64,000 nt of DNA from Mantis religiosa (Eukaryota > Arthropoda > Insecta > Mantodea > Mantidae): NCBI GenBank assembly GCA_030765055.1, contig CM060955.1:153235469-153299468 (forward strand). Direction: 5' to 3'. The notes beneath the pieces are model-generated. The model searched no databases. It saw nothing but the letters and a program-made list of their open reading frames with translations, and was not told where the DNA came from. Positions 11,938-21,361 of the stretch are shown here, piece after piece. Each line of letters begins with the position of its first letter. Position 1 is the first letter of the stretch. The position numbers were made by a program, and so were the translations under genes.

Positions 11938-12109
11938 CCCCACCAAAATTAACAAAATAATTAATAATACCTTAGAGCAAGTGACCATGGAGTCTAGGAA
12001 GAAGAGAAGGAGTAAAAAACGAAAGAGGGAAGATGCTGATGAGAAAAAAGATGCAGATTATGGATCTGGAGAAATTCTGAGATTTAGTTCCAAGAAAGCA
12101 AATCTTTAA
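11938..12109 (+). other. short lysine-rich reading frame, unknown, possible exon
   Basis: Downstream of the M1 truncation point an open plus-strand frame runs to TAA at 12107-12109. It contains a highly basic cluster SRKKRRSKKRKREDADEKK followed by YGSGEILRFSSKK, like a nuclear localisation or nucleolar tail. An AG at about 11931 after a pyrimidine-poor stretch could act as a splice acceptor, but this is weak. A polyadenylation signal is not obvious close by. It could be a terminal exon of a host gene, a LINE ORF1 tail, or chance. No function is proposed. Confidence 0.2.
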
Positions 12110-13143
12110 TGCTGTTTTTCTGTGTTTTATTTTTTTAAATTTTGGGTGCGCTTATCTATAAAACTACTGCAGCTGTAAGTCCACATTTTTATGCAATTAA
12201 AGCAATAAGCAAACTGTTTTAAAGGTACTTGTATGAAGTTATGTGAAAATTTTAATTTAAAAAATAAATCATAAATATTTTTATAAATAAATTCAAGTTA
12301 TTAATTTTAAAAATCACATATTGTCTATTAAAACTCCAAAATAAGATCTATTATCTTTAATGAATTTTGACAGTGTCATAAAATAAGTAAAAGTTTCAAA
12401 TTGAGCGTTTAGTCGTTCTTGAGCTAAGCGCACCAGAAGAAACTGATTTTAACAATGGTGAGATATAAGGTTCCGGCTCCCCTTGATACACAATTCTGAC
12501 ATTGTTTTCTATGCGCAAAAGACAAATGAACTGCTACTTTTTCAAATTCATATGTCTCTAAGTAATAAATATTCGAATTGTAAGGAATTTATTGGGACAA
12601 ATATTACCTCTAGTGGTATAATGTACCCAGTAAACACAAACATGTATGACCCGGAAAGAAATCCTTGAGCCTGCTCTGACGAAGTTTTCCGGTTAGTTGA
12701 ATGCAAGCCTGGATAATTTATGGAAATTGGTCTCTACATTCATTCCAGCGAGGAATCCATTAACTTCATTTATCATCCTGCTTCTCCTGTCAAGCATGGA
12801 TGTTATTTGCTCCATGGCATTACATCCTGAGGTAGAGTAAAAACGTGTACGCTTCAGTAGCGTTGCCTAACGAGGATGGAAAATATGTTCAAACATGGAT
12901 GTAGCCACACAAAGAGGCTTCCTTCAGGAGAATAAAAATTTTCATCATGTTGGTGCCCCTTTTATAACAAGTATCTGCTCTGCACCTACACTACTTATAG
13001 CTAAGGAATGAAGACATTGTAGGTATTATCTTAACTGTTTAGATTTCTATACTAGGACGGTTTCGGTTATAATAAATAATTCAAAATGTACTGTAGAGAA
13101 ACTGTGTAAATTTTACTGTGTAACAATTTGAATCTTTGAATCA
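12110..13143. other. no recognisable feature
   Basis: AT-rich, with A/T runs at 12250-12310. Short frames only (for example 12483-12668), no repeats or motifs recognised. Confidence 0.45.
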
Positions 13144-13145
13144 TA

Positions 13146-14944
13146 CGAAGGATGTTCAATAAAGAATGATCACAATGTTTTTGACAACGTACCCTTACTC
13201 ACCCTCACAATTTTAATGGTCCTTCTCATGATAGTCTCCCCTGAATGGATACACTTGTCCCAGTGTTTATGCCAGGCTTCAAAGACATGCTGGAAACCAT
13301 TTTTGAGATATCCTTCAAAATCGCCTCCGCAGCCTCCACCACTGCTTCTGATGATGGATAATGTCTCACACGAAGGCATTTCTTCAAGTTAGGGAATAGA
13401 AAAAGTCACATGGGACTAAATATGGACTATAGGGAGGGTGAGGGATGCACTTCACGTTGCTTTTTGCACGATATTTATCAACAACATTGGCAATATGCGG
13501 CCGCGCATTATCATGGTGCAGCGGAAATGTGGTATTTTGCGCCTGACATGGACTTGCAATGTTTTCAGGACATCCCTGTAGTATTGTCCAGTTACCGAAG
13601 TGTCCCCGTAGGGGAAGGGATCCGTCCCTTTTAGCTGCCAAAGTGCGGGCGCTACGGACCCCTAGCACTCGTGGTACCTCTGACGTTACTAGAGGAACCT
13701 CGGGCCGAACATAACGAGCCCCTCCCGCATGGGAGTTGTTCGGATTGGGTTGGTCTCGAGGGGGCAGTTGGTTCCCGTCACCCACGGGCAATTGGGTACC
13801 TCCGGCCAGGTCGCCAGGGCCGCCCGGAGGGGGCAGAGGGTTGTCCTATAAGTCCCGGGGACTAGCCTGCAGAGCTAGTAGCTGGTGAGCTAGACACTGG
13901 CGGCCCTACCAAGGTTATTTGGTAGCTGGTTCATTAAGGACTGGCGCGTATGTGGCGTATCCACATCCGTCCTGTTTGCCGTAAGGCAGACGGGGGGGCA
14001 GCTTATAAAATAGGTGCTGTCCTAATGGAAATAACAGATGAGGCCCGGGTTCCCGGTCCTACGGGGCTGGGGCTTATGGGAAGTAGACCTCGGCGAGTTA
14101 CCGAAGTGTGTGCAGGTACAACATGCTGATAAACCATTCCATGAATATCAAACAATGAGATGACCATAACTTTCCCAGCAGAGGCAACCACTTTTGCTTT
14201 TTGGGGGGTTTGGTAATGAAGGGGATTTCCACACTGAGCTTTGCTATTTGCTCTCAGGATCAAAATGATGTAGCCAAGTATCAGCGGTAGTTATTACGTT
14301 TAAAATAAACTCCGGATCTTCCTCTAACATCAACTTTAACTGCATGCAGACCTGTATGCGAATGTCCTTTTGTTTGGGAATCAACAGTTTTGGAACCCAT
14401 CGCGTACAAACACATCTCATGTGTAATGTTTCTGTCCCCAAAGTGTGGGTGGCACCCAATGAAATTTTCAGCATTTCAGAAAGTGATCTTAAGGTAATTT
14501 GTCGATCCTCTCTCACAATGGCAGCAGCAGTGTTGTTTTCTTCTGTAAGAGCAGTAACTGGAGCAGCGGGTCAACCTTTATTTGAAATTGATTGTCTCCC
14601 CTCTTTAAACATCTTAAACCACCTTCGAACTGTGCTGTAGGGAAGAACAGACAATCCAAGGACTCCTGTAACATTGTGTAGGCCTCCACTGAAGATTTGT
14701 TGAGACGAAAGCAGAATTTCAAAGCCGCACATTACTCCTGGCGTGTTACCTCTATTACAGCGGTAGGTGATACTGAACATGCCTGAACTTGCCTAGTTCT
14801 CACAGGCGGGAACCAGGAGTACCAACATTGAAACTATTACGGCGTGTTTGTTTCACATTAGGCTAAAAGAATGGAATAAGGTTGAATTTTAGTGCGAAAA
14901 ACTGACCGTAAAAATTTTAATCATTCTTTATTGAACAGTTCTCA
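13146..14944 (-). mobile_element. mariner M2 (family 1), both ends present, interrupted by G1
   Basis: TA flanks both ends (13144-13145 and 14945-14946). The terminal repeats are GATGTTCAATAAAGAATGAT on the left and the complement of TCATTCTTTATTGAACAG on the right. Without the insert (13604-14096 plus one duplicated copy) the element is about 1.3 kb, the normal mariner length. Minus-strand coding pieces match M1: MKFCFRLNKSSVEAYTML, REDRQITLRSLSE, TADTWLHHFDPESK, HHDNARPHIANVV, YSPYLVPCDFF. The first catalytic block reads ADTW instead of ADETW, a lost residue, and the third is degraded (SPYLVPCD), besides frameshifts. It is inactive. Confidence 0.9.
13604..14096 (+). mobile_element. G1: GC-rich, about 493-bp element of unknown class
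   Basis: Inserted into M2 with a 13-bp target duplication GTTACCGAAGTGT (13591-13603 and 14097-14109). It is much more GC-rich than its surroundings, starts CCCCGTAGGGGAAGGGAT (a short hairpin) and ends near GTAGACCTCGGCGA. There is no poly-A tail, no terminal inverted repeat and no clear RNA polymerase III box pair. Two more copies exist on the minus strand (41058-42610, 48787-50959, both interrupted). A reading frame with CSDWVGLEGAV, YLRPG and ISPG is shared between G1 (13671-13865) and the minus strand of G3 (49059-49277), which may be coding remnant or just nucleotide conservation. Class unknown. Confidence 0.75.
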
Positions 14945-14950
14945 TACAAC

Positions 14951-15929
14951 TTGTCAAATAATATTCAAGATCTTCTAGAGAAGCAATCCAAATGAAAAGA
15001 CGATTAGATATCAACGTTTCGGGAGGGTACATCTCTCACTTCATCAGGATATTTATTAAATATTATAACCACAAATGAAACACTGGATACAACACAAATA
15101 TAAACAAAGACAAAACACTATCAATATTAGCATCAGTGAACAAAACTGTTTTCAGTAAATTAAATGTCAGGTTAGGAGATGAGTAGAGAAAATTAATTGG
15201 GTCAAAGAAACGCAACAACTTAACTTGATTATCAAGCTGTACAGATCTGTGCTTCAAAAGTCGACGGATTTCCATTTTTAAGGCCGGTTTCCAAAAGGAG
15301 CTGAACTGAAATTCAGCATCGCGATTAAGCGTGCTAGTTTGAGAGGAAATCGCCAAAGCCTTCTTAACTCTCCGCTCCCAGTAACTTTTGTTGAGTAGTT
15401 ACGTTCCTTTGCCCCAGTTAATTTTTTATACTCACGCCATCTACTGACCTGACGTTTGCAACAGTTACTGGGAGCGGAGAGTTAACGAGGTCTTGGCCAT
15501 TTCCTCCGAGAGCAACACGCTTAATCGTGATGCTGGATTTTAGTTCAGCTTCTCTTGGAAACGGGCCTTAAAATGGAAATCCGTCAACTTAAGGCGCACA
15601 GATGTCCACAGCTTGATCATCAAATGAAGTAGTGACGTTTGTTTGGCACAATTAATTTTCTTTACTCACTCGATCTCCTGACCTGACATTTAATTTACTG
15701 AAAACAGTTTATCTATTTTGTTCAGTGACGCGACTATGGATAGTGTTTTGTCTTTGTTTATATCCAGTGATTCATTTGTGGTTATAACATTTAACAAATA
15801 TCCTTATGATTAGGGAGATGTACGCTCACGAAACGTCGATTACTAATCGTCTTTTCACCCGGCTTGCTTCCCGAGAACAACTTGAACATATTCGTCTCCA
15901 GGAAAGCTTCAGGTCTTATTGTCAAATAA
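14951..15929. mobile_element. inverted Penelope-like dimer with 11-bp target duplication
   Basis: Two Penelope 3' segments face each other. The left arm (about 14962-15393) is the reverse complement of the right arm (about 15462-15918). Landmarks seen in both arms are AGTTACTGGGAGCGGAGAGT, GATGCTGGATTT/AATTTCAG, CAGTGATTCATTTGTGGTTA and ACGAAACGTCGAT with CGTCTTTTCA. The 68-bp centre holds a forward copy of the 3' UTR segment (GTAGTTACGTT). The whole is bounded by TTGTCAAATAA at 14951-14961 and 15919-15929, so it probably inserted as one unit. The coding part is the very end of the GIY-YIG endonuclease region (SYWERRVK-type), which can be compared with 19313-19600. Not active. Confidence 0.78.
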
Positions 15930-16770
15930 GTTTTGTGTGGTTAACGATTTACAAGTATTCTTTGTGGTTGACTTGAATTTTCTGAACTTCTCACTTTTCC
16001 CAAATGGAAAATTGCTGTTCATTTTTTTTCTCATGGTCATTTAAACAACATTGAACTTCAAATCCACTGCATACCAGTCAATTTTGTAAAAGTTTGACTA
16101 TCGCTTTAGTTTGTGGAAAAAACAGCAGAGCAACTGATATGAATGCACACATCAGAATGCTGCAAGTTAGACAAAATATCTTTGTGATTGCGACAAAAAC
16201 ACCGACAGCTGGTTCACAGTTCATTGCCTCCTGCTATGTCAATAGAGGCTATATTATTCCACCTACGTTTCGCTATTTGTATAGCAGTCATTTTAAATAG
16301 GTAAAAACATGCCAGAAGCAATTACACATTCGTTAAATTGACTGGCAGCCCATGTCTAAAAAGGAGATGCATGGGAACAATTTCCATCGAATGACAGACA
16401 ATGTTAAAATAAGAATAAAAGAATACAAAATAGAAAAGAAAGGAATGTAACTCTCCAGAGGTTAACTTATGATGAAAATATGAAGAAATAAAGTCAAATA
16501 GAAATTATTAAAGGTACATTAATGTTAGCAGCAGTGAGAGAAGTTCTGTCTTCAACACACTATGCCTGTAGAATGGTGTGAAAGACTAAGCAAAATGTTT
16601 TGAAAGTGCATTTTAGGGATTCTCTAGTACATTATCGTTGTCGGAAATATTTATAGTTATAAGTTGAAAAAATATTATAATATGTATCCTTAGGATTCAA
16701 TATATACCAGAGAACAGAGGAAGACAGCTTCGAGAGTTGTAACATATTTCATTCGGAAGCGAGGTCTGCA
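15930..16770. other. no recognisable feature
   Basis: AT-rich; one 68-codon frame at 16094-16300 has no known motif. Part may belong to the hAT remnant that starts to be readable at 16771. Confidence 0.4.
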
Positions 16771-17215
16771 GTGCGTGTGACGTCAGGCAAGAGCCGTGTA
16801 GTGCAAGTTGCCTACATAAATGGCGCTGTGAGTACAGAATCTGAGGGTTCAGTCAGGTGTAGCACACTTGATGGCAACAATATAGCTGCCATTTACCAAA
16901 TGAAACTCTTAAACGTACAATGTGACGATCTATTGAACGAAAAATATACACACAAGAAATACTTGGCTGAATTTTACAAGAATGTCCCCCAAACCAGATT
17001 TCCGAGGCTGTATTCACTTGTCACCCGACATTGTGTATGTTCGGCTCGATATATTTGTGGGAACAGTCTTTTGTTATGAAATTAGCTAGGTCCAAACCTC
17101 AAAGTACCTTGTCGGATCATAATCTAACATGCAGCATTCTATTACAAATTTCCCACATATGACGTTCTGATATTGATAAACTAGTTAAAGAAAACCGAAA
17201 CAGAAAGTGTCGGAA
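16771..17215 (+). pseudogene. hAT-type transposase, C-terminal dimerisation domain remnant
   Basis: The frame includes LLNVQCDDLLNEKY, YLAEFYKNVPQTRFPRLYS and ARYICG. After a frameshift at about 17062 it continues EQSFVMKLARSKPQSTLSD HNLT and DIDKLVKENR. The order (CDDxLKEKF; FYxxLP...FPxL; FGSTYxCEQxFSxMK; SRLTDxNL; DIDKLVK) is the usual C-terminus of ZBED/GTF2I-repeat-like hAT transposases, including the hAT dimerisation domain. Here STY is ARY and the CEQ block is split by the frameshift. An in-frame stop occurs before RSDIDKLV. The BED finger and catalytic core are missing. It could derive from a transposon or a domesticated gene copy; the decay favours a transposon relic. Confidence 0.72.
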
Positions 17216-17451
17216 AATGTCCGCCTATATTTCTTCTGAATGGGTCTCCTCTAATTTGCAGAGCAAATTACTTTGCTTTATTTTATTTACTTTATAACAT
17301 GCCTGACCTTCACATACATTACGGGTTTGAAGTTTTATATATTTTCTCATAACACAGAGCCAAAATATAACTCTTTATAAACTGTGGCCAATTGTATAAT
17401 TAAAACAGTCAGCATTAAATTTACAAAACCCAAGATGTAAGGTCTCTTTTT
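17216..17451. other. AT-rich spacer
   Basis: Nothing recognised between the hAT remnant and the SINE-A poly-T end. Confidence 0.4.
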
Positions 17452-17683
17452 TTAATTTTACATTCTCCAACGTTAAGTCATATCCGACGATGAATGAAGT
17501 AGGTGAAATGATGCTCAAATGCGACCAGGGTCTAAAGAGCTTAGAGTTACCCGACATTCGTCCTTCCGGATAAGGGAAAACCCCGGAAAAATATTATCCA
17601 GGTAATTCACCCTGATCAAGATTCGAACTCGGAACCTCTTGAACGTGAGGCAGACATGCTACCATCTACGCTACCGAGGCGGG
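17452..17683 (-). mobile_element. SINE-A, full-length single-body copy
   Basis: Minus-strand order: tRNA-like head (complement of GCTACCGAGGCGGG at the right end; box A GCGTAGATGGTAGC; box B GAGTTCGAATCTTG), linker GGATAATATTTTTCCGGGG, one body (complement of ACCCGACATTCGTCC to CAACGTTAAGTCATATCC) and an A-rich tail seen as TTTTTTTAATTTTA at the left. It is about 230 bp and serves as a reference for the amplified arrays. Its body has the extra GTGAAAT-type spacer between the two CATTTC motifs that the arrays lack. Confidence 0.88.
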
Positions 17684-18744
17684 AAAGGTGTAAGTTGTAC
17701 ATATTAATAATACCCGATACGTTTCCTGTCTTTCCTACGCTGTCGGAACCCCAGCACATCAAACTATTTCCTTCCTCTTGGGCAGCGGAAAAGAGCGGTG
17801 ACGTCACACGCTAACCTGCCTTTTCTTTCGGGGGCATATTAGGCGGTTAGGGCTGACGGAGCTGACGTCACACCGCCACTAACTGTCTTCCCCTGCCAGA
17901 GAGTGTGTAATTAAACTTGTTTTTGTATTCTCGACAGCCCAGAAACAAGAATCCCATGGTTTGAAATAATTAATTCCCCTTTCTGCCCTTCAATACACTT
18001 AAACCAGAATTTTAGTGTTTTCTTAATATTCCCCCCCTTTTAGTATCTCCCAACTTTAATAACGCTACTTCTCTTGGTGCCGATAGGAATGGGAGATATA
18101 TGGAGATTAGAGGAAAGGAATACAAAAGGTAGTAGCATTCTATCCAAGATAAAGACAGCCAGAAAGAAGTTGGAGAGAGAAAAATCGTTTTCTTCTTTCA
18201 ATAACATGTGCCAGCCTGCGAGCTCTCTCAAGTTTTCAGTTTAAGTTCCAAAGAAGGTACATTTTATTTCGAAGAAAAAGGGAATTTTTGACTGTGAAAG
18301 CCTGCCATCCTGATCGAAAATATCGACTCCAATATTCATTTGAGATTCAAATGAATCTCAATAATGGTTTAACCGAAACAAAATAAAGTCGTCGATTGAG
18401 TGCAGTCTCCATTCCTCTCTTCCCGCTAATTAGGTAGTTTCAAGTGGCTTCTGTCTTGGAAGAAAAATTAATACACAGATTAATTACGTCTTATACGAGG
18501 AATTACAATTGAAACAAAATCAATAAATTAATTTATTATACATGTAAAATACCAGAAAGGAAACTAAGATGGAAGGCTGCGTTAGTCTCGGAGTATTATG
18601 TTATAAAAGAAAGGGGGAAAGGGAATTTTAAAAAGAGGAAATGAGATCACTGAAATCTATTGTTGGATACACTTAATAATAAAAAATAGCATACAAGTCA
18701 ATAATTAAACTTCTTTAAATTAACAGACAAAATAATGGTCTTGT
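17684..18744. other. no recognisable feature
   Basis: Contains GGTAGTTAGGG-type GC-richer DNA at 17800-17900 and otherwise AT-rich sequence. A fragment at 18015-18110 (TCTCTTGGTGCCGAT) resembles a stretch of the LINE at about 59,460, suggesting an old LINE scrap. No complete feature. Confidence 0.4.
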
Positions 18745-19092
18745 AGGATAAAGGAAAACCCCGGAAAAAATTTTTAACCAGGTACTGCAGAGAATTGTCG
18801 AACTAATTAAAGTGAGGAATATTTCATATAAATATGAGTAGCTGGCATGCTTTAATTTATACTCACTCAGACTGAGTGATCTTCAGCTTTTCCTGCAGTA
18901 GTTCTAGAAGACCTCGCTGAAGATGGTTCTGACGAGCACCGAAAAAAACTTTTGGAGGAACAGTTGAACATCTACTAGTCTGAGTGAGTACTCTTATAAA
19001 TTAAAGCATGCCAGCTTTTCATAGTTATATACTTTATCCAGGTAACTCACCCTGACCGAGATTGGAACTCGGGACCTCTTGAACGTCGGCGT
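18745..19092 (-). mobile_element. SINE-A fragment split by a small MITE
   Basis: Left piece: GATAAAGGAAAACCCCGGAA then ACCAGGTA (18747-18784). Right piece: ATCCAGGTAACTCACCCTGACCG, box B complement and GGGACCTCTTGAACGT (19036-19086). Together they form the linker and tRNA-like head region of SINE-A in minus orientation, separated by about 250 bp that includes the palindromic element at 18833-19022. The body is missing. Confidence 0.6.
18833..19022. mobile_element. MITE-like element with about 40-bp inverted repeats
   Basis: The arms are TATGAGTAGCTGGCATGCTT... (from 18833) and its complement ...AAGCATGCCAGCTTTTCATA (to 19022). They match over about 40 bp except for a 6-base gap (ACTCTT in the right arm). 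The 100-bp middle contains a second, inner pair ATCTTCAGC / GCTGAAGAT. Total 190 bp, no coding capacity. It looks like a miniature inverted-repeat transposable element or a snapback insertion; no sure target duplication was identified. Confidence 0.65.
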
Positions 19093-19142
19093 ATCCCCTG
19101 AACGTCCAACTAATGGTTCCATACTGTAACGAATTCAGTTTG

Positions 19143-20810
19143 CGTGACACTCAAAATATTTAAAGAGTTGTACTGCAGCAAGTTGTGAACTGTTAACATC
19201 CTTCAGCTTAAAATTTGACCTGAAGCTTTCCTGGTGACGAATATGTTCACGTTCAAATGAAAAACTAACTGGACTTCCAAGTTCCGGGAGTGTACGCATT
19301 CCCTGTGAATGTGTGATATCATATATAGGACAAACCGGAAGGACCATCGCTATCATAATAAATGAACATGAACGTAGCATTCGTTTAATGCAACCTGAGA
19401 AGTCTGGCCTGGCAGAGCATTGTCCTTATAACGACCACAGAGCCAATGTTTGGGAGACGACCATCTTGGCAAAATGCAACAGTTACTGGGTGCGGAGAGT
19501 TAAGGAGTATTTGGCCATTTCCTCCGAGAGAAGCGCGCTTAATTCTGATTCTGGATTTCAGTTCAGCTCCTCTTGGAAACCGGAGTTAAAATGGATATCC
19601 GTCGGCTTAAGAAGCCCAGATCATCAAGTTAAGTACAGGGGCTGTTCAATAAAGAATAATCATAATTTTTACAGTCATAATTTTTCGCACTGAAATTCAA
19701 CTTTATTATATTCTGTTGGCTTAATGTGAAACAAGCACGCCGTAGTAGTTTCATTGTTGGTACTCCTGATTCCCGCCTGTGAGAACCAGACAAATTCAGA
19801 CATGTTCAGTATCGCCTACCGCTGTAATGGAGGTAACATGCAGTTAAAGTTGATGTTAGAGAAACATCCGGAGTTTTTTTAAAACGTAATCATGCTGATG
19901 AAACTTGGCTACATCATTTTGATCCTGAGAGCAAACAGCGAAGATCACTGTAGAAATCTCCTTCATCACCAACCCGCAAAAAAGCAAAAGTGGTTGCTTC
20001 TGCTGGGAAAGTTATGGTCATCTCATTCTTTGATATTCATGGAGTGGTTTCACAGCATGCTGTACCTGCATACAAAACAGTAACTGGACAATAGTACAAG
20101 GATGTCCTGAAAACATTGCAAGTCTAGATCAGGCGCAAAAGAACACATATTCATGAAGCAGGCTGGATGCTGCACCACGATAATGCGCGGCCGCATATTG
20201 CCAATGTTGTTGCTGACTATCTTGCAAAAATCAACGTGAAGTGCATTCCTCACACTCCCTATAGTCCGGATTTAGCCCCATGTGACATTTTTCTGTTACC
20301 TAACTTGTAGAAACGCTTCGTGGGAGACATTATCTATCATCAAAAGCAGTGGTGAAGGCTGCGGACGCGATTTTGAAGGATCTCTCAAAAATGGTTTCCA
20401 ACATGTCTTTGAAGACTGGCAGAAAGTTTGGGAAAAGTGCCTCGCATTCATGGGAGATTATTCTGAGAAGGACCATCAAAATTATGACGATGAGTAAAGG
20501 TAATTTGTCAAAAAAAATGTTATCATTCTTTATTGAACACCCCTCGTTGTAGTTACGTTTCTCTGGCCCAATTAATTTTCTATGCTCACGCTATCATTTA
20601 ACTGGCATTAAATTTACCGAAAACTGTCTTTTGTTAAGTATTGCGAATGTTAATTGTGTTTTGTCTGTGTTATATTTCTGTAATATCCAGTGATTCATTT
20701 GTGGTTATAACACTGACTAAATATCCTGCTGATGGGCCAGATGTATGCTACCTAAACGTCGATTTCTAATTGCCTTTTCACCTCGCTTGCTTCCCGAGCA
20801 GAACTTGAAC
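19143..20810 (+). mobile_element. Penelope-like element, 3' half, interrupted by mariner M3
   Basis: Plus-strand coding from about 19290 gives C-I-P-C-E-C, then ISYIGQTGRTIAIIINEHER, GLAEHC, SYWVRRVKEYLAI and SDSGFQFSSSWKPELK. This is the GIY-YIG endonuclease of Penelope-like retroelements (the CxC, YIGQTGR, EH and WxxRxxKE landmarks). The 3' UTR resumes after M3 at about 20552 and runs to about 20810 (CAGTGATTCATTTGTGGTTA; CTTGCTTCCCGAGCAGAAC), as in the dimer at 15 kb. Directly upstream, 19143-19262 is in the opposite orientation: its complement contains GAACATATTCGTCACCAGGA and GAAAGCTTCAGGTC, which follow the 3' end in the 15.9 kb copy. So this locus also has an inverted junction. The reverse transcriptase is absent. 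Confidence 0.78.
19636..20549 (+). mobile_element. mariner M3 (family 1), internally deleted, inserted in Penelope
   Basis: TA duplication at 19634-19635 and 20550-20551. The terminal repeats are GGGGCTGTTCAATAAAGAAT and the complement of TCATTCTTTATTGAACACCC. It is 914 bp instead of about 1.27 kb: the DNA-binding half of the transposase is missing, since GGAGGTAACATG is joined directly to CAGTTAAAGTTGATG. Remaining blocks: DETWLHHFDPES, VVSQHAVPAYKTVTGQ, LHHDNARPHIANVV, and TPYSPDLAPCDIFL, with D34D spacing intact between the last two aspartates. Frameshifts and a stop (CNL* before KRFVGD) are present. The uninterrupted target can be read in the 15.6 kb Penelope copy (GAAGTAGTGACG). Confidence 0.88.
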
Positions 20811-21361
20811 ACATCTTTGTGTTAAATGTCACAGCAAACAGCAGAGGATATTAAATACATTACCTATAAGAAACAAGTGAAGGTACTTGTCGATTAAATA
20901 CAATACAATTTTAGTAAAGAGCAATGTATAATATATCACCGTTAACGACTGCACCCACTAACTAAATAAATTGCTTGATTCAATGCAATTGTAAATCCAT
21001 TTAGAGATTGCTAATGGGAAATGCAATACATACAGTAATTATTTATTTTGATGTCCAGTGTTAGGTTGACACCATTATATTTAACACGAATCATACAGCA
21101 CAGCAAATGACTGAAGTGAATAAATAAAGTGATTTACACGAAACAAAAGCACGTTAACTTCAAAATGAGTTTGAATAAACTACGATAAAATATAGTGCAA
21201 TAAAAGAATAATCATTAAGCCACACTTATTCTGTGTTGTAAACAGAACACCCTTATTTTCGCGAATATAGTGAAGAAAGCAAGTATTGTATACCATCCAA
21301 TAAATTCGATACCCATATTTCACCCCAAATATCTCCTTCTAGTTTTGGTAAAATGATTTTA
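20811..21361. other. no recognisable feature
   Basis: AT-rich DNA without repeats or coding signal that I can recognise. Confidence 0.45.
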
